A stretch of 64,000 nucleotides of DNA from contig NZ_JSFK01000002.1 of assembly GCF_000783395.1 (NCBI RefSeq), forward strand, positions 248,001 through 312,000. Reading direction: 5' to 3'. The position numbers and the translations under genes are program-made. The notes under the pieces were generated by a model. It did not search any database and was not told the origin of the DNA. It saw only the letters and a program-made list of their open reading frames with translations. The stretch comes from Pseudomonas chlororaphis (GTDB lineage: Bacteria > Pseudomonadota > Gammaproteobacteria > Pseudomonadales > Pseudomonadaceae). This document shows, piece after piece, positions 15,646 through 25,950 of the stretch (position 1 is the stretch's first letter; each line of letters opens with the position of its first letter).

Positions 15646-17961
15646 ATGGCCCTGCATTTCTCAACCAAGGCCGGCACCCTGACCAGCCTGCAAGGGCGGC
15701 TCGCCTCGGCGCACATTGCGCCGTTGCTGGCGTTCACGGTGGCGGACTGGCAACTGGATCAGCGCGCCTGCGTTGAGAACATCCAGTGTCGGCTGCCAGC
15801 CGCTCCGTGGATCGTGCGCTCCAGTTGCGGGCGCGAGGACAGTGCGCAGGCGTCGTTCGCCGGCGCCTTCCTGTCGGTGCCGAATGTCGATGAGGCTGGA
15901 CTGGTCTCGGCGATCGAACAGGTCATTGCCAGTTACGGCGACGTGTACCTGACCGACGAGATTCTGATTCAGCCAATGCTCGCCAACGTGGCGCGCTCCG
16001 GCGTAGCCTTCTCCCACGACCCCAACACCTGCGCACCGTATCGCGTGGTGAATTGGTCGGAGGGCGATGACACCGCCGCGGTCACTGGCGGCATGGGTGG
16101 GCGGCTCTGGCAGCAGGCGGCGCACAGTGCAGTGGCAGCGCCCGCGTCGCTCGCACCGGTGGTGGCCTTGCTCGAGGAATTGCTCAGCCTGTTTGGTGAT
16201 CGGCCGGTCGACTGCGAGTTCGCGGTCACCCGCGATGCTGAAGGCGAGACGCTCTGGCTGCTGCAAGCCCGGCCGCTGATTCTGCCGACGGTGCCTGAGT
16301 CTGCGGCCACTCAGTTCGCTCGCCTGCAAAGCATTCAGAGCAAAGTCGAACGGGGCATGCGGCCGCACCCATTTCTGATCGGTCAGCGCACGGTGTACGG
16401 CGTGATGCCCGACTGGAACCCGGCCGAGATCATCGGCATCCGGCCCAAACCGCTGGCGCTTTCGCTGTATCGGGATCTGGTCACTGACTCGATCTGGGCC
16501 TACCAGCGTCATAACTATGGCTACCGTAACTTGCGCAGCTTCCCGCTGATGCCGCACTTTTTCGGTCTGCCGTATATCGACGTGCGTCTGTCGTTCAACT
16601 CGTTTATCCCGGCCGATCTTGATGAAGGACTGGCGGGGCGTTTGGTCGATTACTACATCGATCGCTTGCTCGCGGAACCGACGCTGCACGACAAGGTAGA
16701 GTTCGAGATCGTTTTCTCCTGCTACACCCTCGACTTGTCGCAGCAACTGGAGCGTTTGCGCAGTGCCGGTTTTCTTGAGCATGAACTGGACGCCATCAGC
16801 ACCAGCCTGCGCAAGCTGACCAACCGCATCGTGCACCCCAAGGACGGTTTGTGGCGCAGCGATGCCAACAAGCTCGAAGTGCTCAACGCTCGTCGCGAAG
16901 AGCTGCTGGCCTCCAATGCCGATCCGCTCGAGCGCATCTACTGGCTGCTGGAGGATGCCAAGCGTTACGGCACCCTGCCCTTCGCCGGCCTGGCCCGCGC
17001 CGGTTTTGTTGCCGTGCAGATGCTTCGATCGCTGGTCAACGTCGGCGTGTTTTCGCAGGCGGATTACGATGCGTTCATGGCCGGGGTGTCCACGGTCAGC
17101 GGGCAGTTGGCGCGTGACCGCGCCACCCTCGACAAAACCACATTCCTCGCCCGTTACGGGCATTTGCGACCGGGCACCTACGACATCCTCTCGCCGCGTT
17201 ACGACGAGGCGCCGGAGCTGTATTTCGACTGGACGCAAAGCCCCGCCGCGCCGGAACCGCTGCGACCGTTTTCCCTGACGCTGCCGCAGATGCGCGAAAT
17301 CGTCAAACAGCTCGAAGCCCATGGCCTGCAGCCTGATCCGGTGGGGCTGCTGGACTTCCTGCAGAACGGCATCGAGCTGCGCGAGCTGGCCAAGTTTCAC
17401 TTCACGCGTAACCTTTCCGATGCCTTGGCGCTGATCGCGCAGGTCGGTGCGCAGTACGGCATTGATCGCGAGGATCTGGCCTATTGCGACATCAGCGCCT
17501 TCCAGGAGCTGCATGTTGCCGCAGCAGATCCGAAGGAAGTGCTGATGCGCAGCATCGAACAGGGCAAGGCGCGTTACGCCGAAACGCTCAAGGTGTCGCT
17601 ACCGCCGGTGATCACCTGCCCGGAAGATGTCTGGTGTTTCGAGTGGCCGGAAACGGCGCCCAACTTCATCACGCAAAAACGCGTGACCGCGCCGGTGGTG
17701 CTGTGTGATGACCGGGAAAAGCTCGCTGGGGCGATCGTCTGTATTCCCAATGCCGATCCGGGGTTTGACTGGCTGTTCGCCTACCCGATTGCCGGGCTGA
17801 TCACCGCGTGGGGCGGCGCCAATTCGCACATGGCGATCCGTGCCGGTGAGCTTGGCCTGCCGGCGGTCATTGGCGCGGGCGAAGTACTCTACCGGCGCTG
17901 GTCGACAGCGGATATTCTTCACCTCGATTGCCCGGGTCGCCGTGTGGAGTTGATGTCATGA
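15646..17961 (+). CDS. L-glutamine kinase-like (PEP-synthase family) enzyme
   Basis: This 771-residue protein has the three-part plan of PEP synthase-like phosphotransferases: an ATP-grasp domain (residues 1-215; WIVRSSCGREDSAQASFAG, then LLQARPL), a long middle domain (about 220-690), and a C-terminal swivelling phosphohistidine domain with GGANSHMAIRAGELGLPAV, whose His is the expected phosphocarrier. The PEP-binding barrel of true PEP synthases is absent. Cj1418 of C. jejuni has the same plan and phosphorylates the amide nitrogen of glutamine. With the neighbouring homologues of Cj1415-1417, that function is likely here. Confidence 0.8.
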   Translation: MALHFSTKAGTLTSLQGRLASAHIAPLLAFTVADWQLDQRACVENIQCRLPAAPWIVRSSCGREDSAQASFAGAFLSVPNVDEAGLVSAIEQVIASYGDVYLTDEILIQPMLANVARSGVAFSHDPNTCAPYRVVNWSEGDDTAAVTGGMGGRLWQQAAHSAVAAPASLAPVVALLEELLSLFGDRPVDCEFAVTRDAEGETLWLLQARPLILPTVPESAATQFARLQSIQSKVERGMRPHPFLIGQRTVYGVMPDWNPAEIIGIRPKPLALSLYRDLVTDSIWAYQRHNYGYRNLRSFPLMPHFFGLPYIDVRLSFNSFIPADLDEGLAGRLVDYYIDRLLAEPTLHDKVEFEIVFSCYTLDLSQQLERLRSAGFLEHELDAISTSLRKLTNRIVHPKDGLWRSDANKLEVLNARREELLASNADPLERIYWLLEDAKRYGTLPFAGLARAGFVAVQMLRSLVNVGVFSQADYDAFMAGVSTVSGQLARDRATLDKTTFLARYGHLRPGTYDILSPRYDEAPELYFDWTQSPAAPEPLRPFSLTLPQMREIVKQLEAHGLQPDPVGLLDFLQNGIELRELAKFHFTRNLSDALALIAQVGAQYGIDREDLAYCDISAFQELHVAAADPKEVLMRSIEQGKARYAETLKVSLPPVITCPEDVWCFEWPETAPNFITQKRVTAPVVLCDDREKLAGAIVCIPNADPGFDWLFAYPIAGLITAWGGANSHMAIRAGELGLPAVIGAGEVLYRRWSTADILHLDCPGRRVELMS

Positions 17962-18578
17962 AAGTGGTCGTGATCAGTCAGCGTGTCGACACCCACCCTG
18001 AGCGCGGCGAAAGCCGTGATGCGCTGGATCAGCGCCTGATCGCGTTTGTGCTGGCGGCAGGCTTTATCCCCGTGCCGGTCCCCAACCGTTGGCAAACCCC
18101 GGATGACCTCGATCGCTGGCTAACAGCGGTTAACCCGCAAGCGATCATGCTGTCGGGTGGCAATGACATTGGTCAGTGCCCGGCCCGTGATCAGACCGAA
18201 AGCAGGCTGCTGGATCACGCACAGGCGCGCCATCTGCCGTTGCTGGGGATTTGCCGGGGTATGCAGATGCTGGCGCACGGGTTCGGTGTCTCGTTGAAAC
18301 CGGTCACCGGTCATGTACGCACGCGGCATCAGTTGTCCGGGCAGATCGCCGCCGAGGTCAACAGCTATCACACCCTCGCCCTCGTCGACTGCCCGCCCGG
18401 GTTCGAAGTGCTGGCGCGCAGCGAGGACGGCGAAATCGAAGCGATCCGCCACCTTCAACTACCGTGGCAGGGCTGGATGTGGCACCCGGAGCGCGAGATC
18501 GATTTCGCAGCGCACGACCTTCAGCGTCTGCAGCAACTGTTTGGCGAAACCGAATCCACTGAAGAACTCACGGGATAG
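17958..18578 (+). CDS. Class I glutamine amidotransferase-like hydrolase (CDP-glutamine hydrolase candidate)
   Basis: This 206-residue protein has the nucleophile elbow LLGICRGMQML and the His-Glu pair in WMWHPERE, plus SGGNDIG, so it is a triad glutamine-amidotransferase/peptidase C26-type hydrolase. No synthetase partner is fused or adjacent. In C. jejuni Cj1417 uses this fold to cleave gamma-glutamyl-CDP-amidate into glutamate and cytidine diphosphoramidate, and the two adjacent genes here encode the enzymes that would make that substrate. I chose the ATG at 17958, which overlaps the stop of the kinase gene by four bases. Confidence 0.8.
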   Translation: MKVVVISQRVDTHPERGESRDALDQRLIAFVLAAGFIPVPVPNRWQTPDDLDRWLTAVNPQAIMLSGGNDIGQCPARDQTESRLLDHAQARHLPLLGICRGMQMLAHGFGVSLKPVTGHVRTRHQLSGQIAAEVNSYHTLALVDCPPGFEVLARSEDGEIEAIRHLQLPWQGWMWHPEREIDFAAHDLQRLQQLFGETESTEELTG

Positions 18579-18585
18579 ACCTGTT

Positions 18586-19299
18586 GTGAAAGCCATTATT
18601 CTGGCTGCCGGACGTGGCAGTCGCATGAAAAGCCTCACTGATGAACGTCCAAAATGTCTGGTCGAATTGCGCGGTAAACCGCTGCTGGAATGGCAGCTGG
18701 AATCATTGCGTGCAGCGGGTATCAGCGACATCGCGGTGGTGACCGGCTACAAGCGCGAGCTGTTGGCCGAGCGTGGTCTGAGCGAGTTTCACAACCCGCG
18801 CTGGGCCGAAACCAACATGGTTTCGTCACTGGCCTGCGCCGAGTCCTGGCTTCAGGGCGAGCCGTGCATCGTCAGCTATTCGGATATTTTCTACAGCCCT
18901 GTGGCTGTACAGTCGTTGATCAACAGCGACGCAACGCTGGCCGTAACCTACGATCCCAATTGGTTGCAGCTGTGGACCGAACGCTTCGGCGACCCGTTGC
19001 TGGATGCCGAAACCTTTCGCCTGACCGCCGCGCATACGCTGGCTGAAATCGGCAACAAGCCGCAATCGGTGGACGATGTTCAGGGGCAGTACATGGGGCT
19101 TTTGCGCTTCACGCCCGAAGGCTGGGCGGAAGTCGTGCGGCTGCGCGCCGAACTGTCGCCGCAGCAACGCGACAGCATGCACATGACCAACACCCTGCAA
19201 CGCGTTATCGATGCCGGTCGTGTGCCGGTTGCAGCCGTCGCCTATACCGGCGAATGGGGGGAGGTCGACTCCAGTGAAGACCTCTCGGTGTATCAATAA
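18586..19299 (+). CDS. Nucleotidyltransferase; probable CTP:phosphoglutamine cytidylyltransferase
   Basis: This 237-residue Rossmann-like nucleotidyltransferase starts KAIILAAGRGSRMKSLT, continues with PKCLVELRGKPLLEW and has the metal-binding Asp in VSYSDIFYS, as in sugar-phosphate and phosphocholine cytidylyltransferases. It corresponds to Cj1416, which joins CMP to N-phosphoglutamine. The frame is open far upstream; I chose the GTG at 18586 since the conserved domain starts there, seven bases after the previous stop. It is the last gene of the operon. A palindrome AAGGCGCCGGCGCCTT follows immediately. Confidence 0.78.
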   Translation: MKAIILAAGRGSRMKSLTDERPKCLVELRGKPLLEWQLESLRAAGISDIAVVTGYKRELLAERGLSEFHNPRWAETNMVSSLACAESWLQGEPCIVSYSDIFYSPVAVQSLINSDATLAVTYDPNWLQLWTERFGDPLLDAETFRLTAAHTLAEIGNKPQSVDDVQGQYMGLLRFTPEGWAEVVRLRAELSPQQRDSMHMTNTLQRVIDAGRVPVAAVAYTGEWGEVDSSEDLSVYQ

Positions 19300-19315
19300 G
19301 GCGCCGGCGCCTTAA
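19298..19315. terminator. GC-rich palindrome between convergent genes
   Basis: AAGGCGCCGGCGCCTT is a perfect dyad at the junction of the phosphoramidate operon and the convergent chemoreceptor gene. There is no T tract, so termination is only possible. Confidence 0.3.
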
Positions 19316-21288
19316 CGGAACCGGTCAACCTCCTGACGCAGTTCGGCCGCCAGGCTTTCCAGTTCCTTGGCGGTCACGGCCAGATTCGACACCACTTCGC
19401 GCTGCTCACTGTTGGCCATTGCAATGCTTTGCAGGTTGCTGCTCAGCAAGGTCGCGGTGCTGCTCTGCTCCTGAGTCGCCGTGGTAATCGCGGCAAACTG
19501 CTGACCCGCCGAACGGCTCTGCTCATCGATGCGCGCCAACGCCGAGGCGACATTGGCGTTACGCGACAGACCTTCCTGCATCAGCACATTGCCCTGTTCC
19601 ATGGTGCTGATCGCGTTGCCGGTTTCCTGCTGGATGCTGTGGATCATGCTGGAAATTTCATCCGTGGCCTGACGAGTGCGCGAGGCCAGGCTGCGCACTT
19701 CATCCGCTACCACGGCAAAGCCGCGACCCTGTTCGCCGGCACGGGCGGCTTCAATAGCGGCGTTGAGCGCCAGCAAGTTGGTTTGCTCGGCAATCGAAGT
19801 AATCACGCCAACGATGCCGCCAATTTCCTGCGAGCGCTGACCGAGGGTGTTGATCACGGTGGCGGTACTGTTCAGAGCGCCAGCGATTTGCTCAAGCGAG
19901 GACGACGCTTCCTCCATCGAGCTGCGGCCAATCTGGGTTTGCTGAGCATTTTCCTGGGCCAGACGCTGGGTCGCGCCCATGTTGTCGGCAATGTTCAACG
20001 AGGTCGCACTGAACTCTTCCACAGCACCGGCCATGCTGGTGATTTCGCCAGACTGTTGCTCCATGCCCTCATAGGCACCGCCGGACAACCCGGACAACGC
20101 CTGCGCGCGGCTGTTGACTTCTTGCGAGGCGCGACGGATGTGCTCGACCATGGTCGATAAAGCCTGACTCATCTGGTTGAACGCGCGCGACAACTGACCG
20201 ATCTCGTCGTTGCTCGACACGTTCAGGCGCACGCTCAGATCACCAGCGCCCAAGGCTTCAGCCTGACGTACCAGATCGCTCAGTGGCGCCAGTTTGCTGC
20301 GCAGCAGCCAGACCACGGAACCGACAGCCAACAACATCGCCAGCAAGCTGCCAATGGCCAGTTGCGTGCCGACGCTCCAGGTCACCGCGCGGATCTCGGC
20401 TTTCGGCATGCTCGCCACGACCGACCACGGCCCACCGTCAAATGGCACGGCAACACTGTAAAAATCCTCGGATTTATCGTTCCAGAACTGCCCCTTGCCC
20501 GGCGTCTTGGCCAGACCATTGATCACTGGAATCGCCTGATCCACCGCCTGCACACCCGCCGGCGCGACCAGCCATTTGTTCTGTTCATCAAGCAACGCCA
20601 GCGAACCGGTCTGGCCGATGCGGAAGCGCTTGAGGTTGTCGAACTGGGCGTTCTGCGCGTCGGTGTAATCGAAACCCACGAACAGCACCGCAATCACCTT
20701 GCCGCTGCCATCGCGCACCGGGGTGTATTGGGTCATGTAGGAGCGCTCGAACAACAAGGCGCGACCGACGTAGCTTTGTCCTGCCATCAGCTTCGCGTAG
20801 GCCGGGTGCGCGTGATCGAGCAAGGTGCCGATGGCGCGAGTGCCGTCCTGTTTGGTCAGCGAGGTGCTGACGCGCACGAAGTCTTCGCCGCTGCGCACGA
20901 ACAACGTGGCGACGCCGGCAGTCATTTGCTTGAACTCGTCGACTTCCTTGAAGTTGTTGTTCAGCACTTCGCTGCCCAGGTGCAAGCCCGGGGTCTGGGT
21001 GCCTGCCACGGTCACCGGTTCACTCGGGTGAATGCTCAGACCCGCGCTGAAGCGCTTTTCGAACAACCCGCTCAGGCGTTGGGTGCTTTCACGCAGCGTG
21101 CCGTGAAAGGTGCTCAGTTGGTCGGCCAGCAGCCGCGCCTCACTGGCCAGATGCTCTTCACGGGTGGCGAGGTTGGCGGAATCCAGCGAACGCAAGGCGA
21201 ACACCGTACTGCCACTGATAACTATCGCCAGTATCACAGCGAGCGCGAGGCCCAGCTGCGAGGCGATCCGAGCGCGAGGTTGAGACAT
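19312..21288 (-). CDS. Methyl-accepting chemotaxis protein with Cache sensor
   Basis: This 658-residue chemoreceptor has a membrane helix (residues about 10-32), a large periplasmic Cache_3-Cache_2 type sensor (about 35-310) with [10 protein letters not shown] and [11 protein letters not shown], a second membrane helix (about 315-340), a HAMP domain, and the MCP signalling domain with the hairpin tip [34 protein letters not shown]. It would bind a small ligand in the periplasm and signal to CheA. The ligand cannot be told from the sequence. I chose the ATG at 21288, preceded by CAGGAG; the frame is open to 21429. Confidence 0.93.
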   Translation of the reverse strand: MSQPRARIASQLGLALAVILAIVISGSTVFALRSLDSANLATREEHLASEARLLADQLSTFHGTLRESTQRLSGLFEKRFSAGLSIHPSEPVTVAGTQTPGLHLGSEVLNNNFKEVDEFKQMTAGVATLFVRSGEDFVRVSTSLTKQDGTRAIGTLLDHAHPAYAKLMAGQSYVGRALLFERSYMTQYTPVRDGSGKVIAVLFVGFDYTDAQNAQFDNLKRFRIGQTGSLALLDEQNKWLVAPAGVQAVDQAIPVINGLAKTPGKGQFWNDKSEDFYSVAVPFDGGPWSVVASMPKAEIRAVTWSVGTQLAIGSLLAMLLAVGSVVWLLRSKLAPLSDLVRQAEALGAGDLSVRLNVSSNDEIGQLSRAFNQMSQALSTMVEHIRRASQEVNSRAQALSGLSGGAYEGMEQQSGEITSMAGAVEEFSATSLNIADNMGATQRLAQENAQQTQIGRSSMEEASSSLEQIAGALNSTATVINTLGQRSQEIGGIVGVITSIAEQTNLLALNAAIEAARAGEQGRGFAVVADEVRSLASRTRQATDEISSMIHSIQQETGNAISTMEQGNVLMQEGLSRNANVASALARIDEQSRSAGQQFAAITTATQEQSSTATLLSSNLQSIAMANSEQREVVSNLAVTAKELESLAAELRQEVDRFR

Positions 21289-21472
21289 GGACAGCTCCTG
21301 GCCGAGCCACGGGATCCTCCTTGATCTCGACTCGGATAATTTTCTAATAGTGGGGGTGAATCGTGGATACCGGCACGACGGTGCCACTTGCTCATAGTCG
21401 GCGGGAAAACCGAATACTTGAGCGCGCAACGTGGGTATGGCGCAAGGCCGCCATTGTGGCGGCTCGAACGTT

Positions 21473-22393
21473 TCAGCTCAAGCGCGCAACCGCCGGCAGT
21501 TCCATGGCGCGGACTTCGCCTTGCAGAAAGTCGCTGAGGCGGCGCAAACGTTCACCTCCCGGACGGGTCTTTGGCCACACCAGGTAATAATTCAGTCCAC
21601 TGGCGACCGCGGTTGGCCATGGCAGGCTCAGTCTTCCTTGCGCCACGTCTTCGGCAACCATCAGCAAATCGCCCATCGATACGCCGTAACCGCGAGCCGC
21701 CGCGATCATGCCCAGCTCCAGCGTATCAAACACCTGTCCTCCCTTTAGCGACACCTGATCGGACAGCCCCATGCATTCCAGCCAACTGCGCCAGTCGCGG
21801 CGATCCGGGGTCGGGTGCAGCAACTCGGCGCTGGCCAGCCGTGCCACGTCCCACGGCTGATCGTTCAGCAGATTCGCGGCGCCGACCGGAATCAGCTCCT
21901 CGGGAAACAACAGACTCGCTTCCCAGTCCGGCGGAAAATGGCCGTCACTCAATAGCACCGCGCAGTCGAAAGGCTCATCGTTGAAATCCACCGAATCGAC
22001 GTCCATCCACGCGCTGGTCAGTTGCACTTCGTTGCCCGGCTGCAAATGGCGGAAGCGACTGAGCCGCGCCAGCAGCCAGCGCATGGTCAACGTCGACGGC
22101 GCTTTCATGCGCAGGATGTCATCTTCAGCGCGCAAGGTATTACAGGCACGTTCCAGGGCGGCGAAACCTTCACGAATACCCGGCAACAACAAACGGGCCG
22201 ACTCGGTGAGCTGCAAATGGCGACCGCTGCGGTGAAACAGCTTGCAGGCAAAGTGATCTTCAAGCGTACGAATATGCCGGCTCACCGCACTTTGGGTGAT
22301 CGACAATTCCTCCGCCGCACGCGTAAACGAGCTGTGTCGCGCTGCGGCTTCGAATGCGCGCAGGGCATACAACGGAGGAAGTCGACGGGACAT
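21473..22393 (-). CDS. LysR family transcriptional regulator (GcvA-like)
   Basis: This 306-residue regulator has the N-terminal winged helix-turn-helix (residues 5-62, [35 protein letters not shown]) and a LysR effector domain (about 90-295). GcvA/AmpR-like features include [12 protein letters not shown] at the start. The ATG at 22393 has AGGAG eight bases upstream and gives the family N-terminus. It is divergent from the MATE exporter at 22547, and the roughly 150 bases between them may hold its operator, so control of that exporter is a reasonable inference. The effector is unknown. Confidence 0.88.
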   Translation of the reverse strand: MSRRLPPLYALRAFEAAARHSSFTRAAEELSITQSAVSRHIRTLEDHFACKLFHRSGRHLQLTESARLLLPGIREGFAALERACNTLRAEDDILRMKAPSTLTMRWLLARLSRFRHLQPGNEVQLTSAWMDVDSVDFNDEPFDCAVLLSDGHFPPDWEASLLFPEELIPVGAANLLNDQPWDVARLASAELLHPTPDRRDWRSWLECMGLSDQVSLKGGQVFDTLELGMIAAARGYGVSMGDLLMVAEDVAQGRLSLPWPTAVASGLNYYLVWPKTRPGGERLRRLSDFLQGEVRAMELPAVARLS

Positions 22394-22546
22394 GCACAAG
22401 GCTCCTGCAGCGGGATCCAGCGAAATGGACAAATTCAAGCAAGGATGAGTTTTACTCATGCCACCCATCCTTTTTATCCCTTTGTGCAAAGCCTGCCAAG
22501 CGCCGAGAATCGATGCTCTCCTGTTCCCTCTGAAAATCGAGTGGTG

Positions 22547-23947
22547 ATGACCATGCAACATCCTGTGCGTACCGAACTCTGGGCCATTCTGCGGCTGGCA
22601 GGGCCGTTGATTGCTTCACAGTTGGCGCACATGTTGATGGTGCTGACCGACACCCTGATGATGGCGCGCCTGAGTCCCGAAGCGCTGGCCGGTGGCGGAC
22701 TGGGGGCGGCGACCTATTCGTTCGTATCGATTTTCTGCATCGGCGTAATTGCGGCCGTCGGCACCCTGGTGGCGATTCGCAAGGGTGCCGGCGACATCAT
22801 CGGCGCTGCACGGCTGACTCAGGCCGGGTTGTGGCTGGCGTGGCTGATGGCGCTGGGCGCCGGATTATTGCTGTGGAACCTGAAACCAGTGTTGCTGCTG
22901 TTCGGCCAGACCGAAACCAACGTCAACGCCGCCGGGCAATTTCTGATCGCCCTGCCCTTCGCCCTGCCCGGCTACCTGAGCTTTATGGCCCTGCGCGGCT
23001 TCACCAGTGCCATTGGCCGAGCGACGCCGGTGATGGTCATCAGCCTGGCCGGCACCGTGGCCAACTTCCTGCTCAACTATGCGCTGATCACTGGAATGTT
23101 CGGTCTGCCGAAAATGGGCCTGACAGGCATCGGCCTGGTCACGGCGATTGTCGCCAACTGCATGGCGTTGGCATTGGCCTGGCACATCCGTCGGCATCCG
23201 GCTTATGACGCTTACCCTTTGCGTGCCGGCCTGTCACGGCCGAATCGGCAGTACCTGAAAGAGCTGTGGCGCCTCGGCCTGCCAATTGGCGGTACCTACG
23301 CGGTGGAGGTCGGTTTGTTCGCCTTCGCGGCGCTGTGCATGGGCACCATGGGCAGCACGCAGTTGGGTGCACACCAGATTGCTCTGCAAATCGTCTCGGT
23401 GGCGTTCATGGTGCCGGCGGGTATGTCGTACGCGATCACCATGCGCGTCGGCCAGCATTACGGTGCCGGGCAATTGAACGATGCGCGGATGTCCGGGCGG
23501 GTCGGGATCGTCTTCGGCGCCGTGGTCATGCTGGGTTTCGCCATGGTGTTCTGGCTGCTGCCGAATCAGTTGGTCGGGTTGTTCCTCGATCACAATGATC
23601 CGGCATTTGCCGAGGTGATTCGTTTGGCGGTGAGCCTGCTGGCGGTGGCAGCGTGGTTTGAGTTGTTCGACGGCACGCAGACGATCGCCATGGGCTGCAT
23701 CCGTGGGCTCAAGGATGCGAAAACCACGTTTCTGGTCGGGCTCGGCTGCTATTGGCTGATCGGCGCGCCGGCGGCGTGGTGGATGGCGTTCCACTTGAAC
23801 TGGGGGCCGACGGGCGTCTGGTGGGGGTTGGCACTGGGATTGGCGTGTGCGGCGGTGAGCCTGACGCTGGCATTTGAATGGAAGATGAAGCGGATGATTC
23901 GGCTGGAGCCTGTGTCACCGAGGTTCGAGGCTGTTCGCGCGGATTAA
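22547..23947 (+). CDS. MATE family multidrug exporter (NorM-like)
   Basis: This protein of about 466 residues has twelve predicted membrane helices and the MATE hallmarks LAGPLIASQLAHMLMVLTDTLMMARLS in the first helices and GTQTIAMGCIRGLKDAK in the second half. MATE proteins expel cationic compounds in exchange for Na+ or H+. The start could be 22547 (ATG ACC ATG) or 22553; neither has a strong ribosome site. The long open frame upstream of this is antisense to the LysR gene and is not coding. A REPIN follows the stop. Confidence 0.9.
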   Translation: MTMQHPVRTELWAILRLAGPLIASQLAHMLMVLTDTLMMARLSPEALAGGGLGAATYSFVSIFCIGVIAAVGTLVAIRKGAGDIIGAARLTQAGLWLAWLMALGAGLLLWNLKPVLLLFGQTETNVNAAGQFLIALPFALPGYLSFMALRGFTSAIGRATPVMVISLAGTVANFLLNYALITGMFGLPKMGLTGIGLVTAIVANCMALALAWHIRRHPAYDAYPLRAGLSRPNRQYLKELWRLGLPIGGTYAVEVGLFAFAALCMGTMGSTQLGAHQIALQIVSVAFMVPAGMSYAITMRVGQHYGAGQLNDARMSGRVGIVFGAVVMLGFAMVFWLLPNQLVGLFLDHNDPAFAEVIRLAVSLLAVAAWFELFDGTQTIAMGCIRGLKDAKTTFLVGLGCYWLIGAPAAWWMAFHLNWGPTGVWWGLALGLACAAVSLTLAFEWKMKRMIRLEPVSPRFEAVRAD

Positions 23948-23951
23948 GATC

Positions 23952-24019
23952 AAAAGATCGCAGCCTTCGGCAGCTCCTACATGAATCGGAGTAGGAGCTG
24001 CCGCAGGCTGCGATCTTTT
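23952..24019. repeat. REPIN, family C (GATCGCAGCCTTCGGCAGCTCCTAC)
   Basis: Inverted pair of family C arms separated by about ten bases. It slightly overlaps the end of the GGDEF/EAL gene. Related copies lie at 41183, 49981 and 52606. Confidence 0.85.
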
Positions 24020-25688
24020 AAACAGCCTCCACAGAAACCTGTTGGCTTGAGCCAAACGTCAGGTATTCAACCAACTCCGCCAACGGCAACGGCCGGCTGA
24101 TCAGATACCCCTGCACCTGATCGCAGCCAAACCCGCGCAGCAGCTCCAGTTGCTCCGGCGTCTCAACCCCTTCCGCGACCACTTCCAGATGCAGGTTGTG
24201 CGCAAGATTGATCATCGCGTGCACCAGTTTGCGGTTCTCCTCACGCTGCTCCATGCCACCGACAAAGCTCTTGTCGATCTTCAGCAAAGTGATCGGCAGG
24301 CTGTTGAGGTGCACGAACGAGGAAAACCCGGTGCCGAAGTCATCCAGCGAGAAGCGCACGCCGAGGCGCCCCAGAGCATCCATGGTCTGCTTGACCAGAT
24401 CACTGCGGCGCATCACCGCCGTTTCCGTCAGTTCGAATTCCAGCCACTGCGCTTCAACACCGCGCTCAGCGATCAAGCGGCTGAGCGTCGGCAACAACTG
24501 GCTGTCCTGAAACTGGCGGAACGACAGGTTGATCGCCATGTGCAGCGCCGGCAATCCGCGTTCGCGCAGCGCCTGCATATCGCGCAGGGCCCGGGAAATC
24601 ACCCAGTAACCCAACGGCACAATCAAGCCGCTCTGCTCGGCCAATGGCACGAACTCGCTTGGCGGCAACAGACCGCGCTCACCGTGGCGCCAACGCACCA
24701 AGGCTTCGAGGCCGACGATCTGGCCGTCCGCAAGATTCAGGCGTGGCTGGTAATGCAGCTCCAGCTCATCACGACGCAAGGCCCGGCGCAGCTCGCTTTC
24801 CAGATCAGCCATGCTCCGCGCGTTGCGGTTGATGCGTTCGTTGAAGATATGAAAGGTGCAGCCCTGGGTGCTCTTGGCCTGCTGCATGGCGATGTGCGCG
24901 TGCCACATCAACGGATCGGCACCGCCCTGCGCACGGGCGTGGGCGATGCCGAGGCTGGAGCCGATCAACAGGCTTTCGCCATCCACCCAATACGGCTCGG
25001 CGAGCGCTTCGGTGATACGTTCAGCTATCCACTCGGCGCGCTGCGGCGCACGGCGGGTGTCGATCAGCAGGGCAAATTCATCGCTGCCCAATCGCGCCAG
25101 TTGATCACCGGCCTCCAGCTGACTTTTCAGCCGGGCGACGACTTGCAGGATCAATCGATCGCCAGCCTGATGGCCAAGCGCATCGTTGGCATGACGGAAG
25201 TTGTCGAGATCGAGATGCCCGAGGGCCAGGCCGCGTCCGTCGTTTTCGGCGAGACGGGCGGCGAGCAAGGTCTGGAAGCCCTGGCGATTGGCGATGCCGG
25301 TCAACGGATCCTGTTCGGCGAGGCGTTGCAGGGTGTTTTCGAGAACGCCGCGTTCGCGCACATGGCGCAGGCAACGGCGCAGCATGCCGGCGTCGAGGGC
25401 GTCGAACACCAGCCAGTCGCTGACGCCAACCGGCGCGGTGTCCGGTTCATGTTCCAGCAGCAATACCGTCGGCAGGCTGCAACGGCCCGGTGCCGGTTGC
25501 AATGCCGGAAGGGTCAACAGCACCGCATTGCGGTTGTCTTCGAACAAACTGCTGACCGACTCCCAGCTCGGCGCGCTGATCAGCACCGCCGCGCTCCCCA
25601 TCGGAGCCAGACACTCGCGCAATAACGCTGTCCACGCTGGCTCTTCGGCCAGTAGCAGCAAACGCAAGGGTTCGACAGGCGTAGACAA
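24018..25688 (-). CDS. GGDEF-EAL protein, probable c-di-GMP phosphodiesterase
   Basis: This 556-residue cytoplasmic protein has a divergent receiver-like N-terminal domain (about 1-115), a GGDEF domain (about 120-285) and an EAL domain (about 295-545). The GGDEF signature reads RLGSDEF, a departure from GGDEF, so cyclase activity is doubtful. The EAL domain looks complete: GLEALVRW, ELTETAV, SLDDFGTGFSS, LKIDKSFV and AEGVET are present. I therefore expect c-di-GMP breakdown, perhaps with the GGDEF part binding GTP as a regulator. No partner gene is adjacent. Confidence 0.88.
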   Translation of the reverse strand: MSTPVEPLRLLLLAEEPAWTALLRECLAPMGSAAVLISAPSWESVSSLFEDNRNAVLLTLPALQPAPGRCSLPTVLLLEHEPDTAPVGVSDWLVFDALDAGMLRRCLRHVRERGVLENTLQRLAEQDPLTGIANRQGFQTLLAARLAENDGRGLALGHLDLDNFRHANDALGHQAGDRLILQVVARLKSQLEAGDQLARLGSDEFALLIDTRRAPQRAEWIAERITEALAEPYWVDGESLLIGSSLGIAHARAQGGADPLMWHAHIAMQQAKSTQGCTFHIFNERINRNARSMADLESELRRALRRDELELHYQPRLNLADGQIVGLEALVRWRHGERGLLPPSEFVPLAEQSGLIVPLGYWVISRALRDMQALRERGLPALHMAINLSFRQFQDSQLLPTLSRLIAERGVEAQWLEFELTETAVMRRSDLVKQTMDALGRLGVRFSLDDFGTGFSSFVHLNSLPITLLKIDKSFVGGMEQREENRKLVHAMINLAHNLHLEVVAEGVETPEQLELLRGFGCDQVQGYLISRPLPLAELVEYLTFGSSQQVSVEAV

Positions 25689-25950
25689 GCTAGCTCCCTA
25701 GACTCTGCAATGATGTGGGCGGGGCATTATGCCGTTGCGATGTTCAATGACCAAATGACAACGGTTATCAAAACGTTATTTTGTGTCACGAATGAGAACA
25801 TTAGCCGCAAAATCACCGCGCATCCTCCGCGAAAGTAACAAAACCGGCAAATTTGAATCGCGCGGTACGTCACAAGTCGGAGAGAGCAGCACAATTCTCT
25901 GAGCCTGTTAAAATGCCGGCCCATTTCGTCAACGACTCCCGAATTTTCGT

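Noticed and set aside
22022..22546. Upstream extension of the MATE frame
   Set aside because: It is antisense to the LysR regulator and has no homologous character; the MATE domain begins after 22547.
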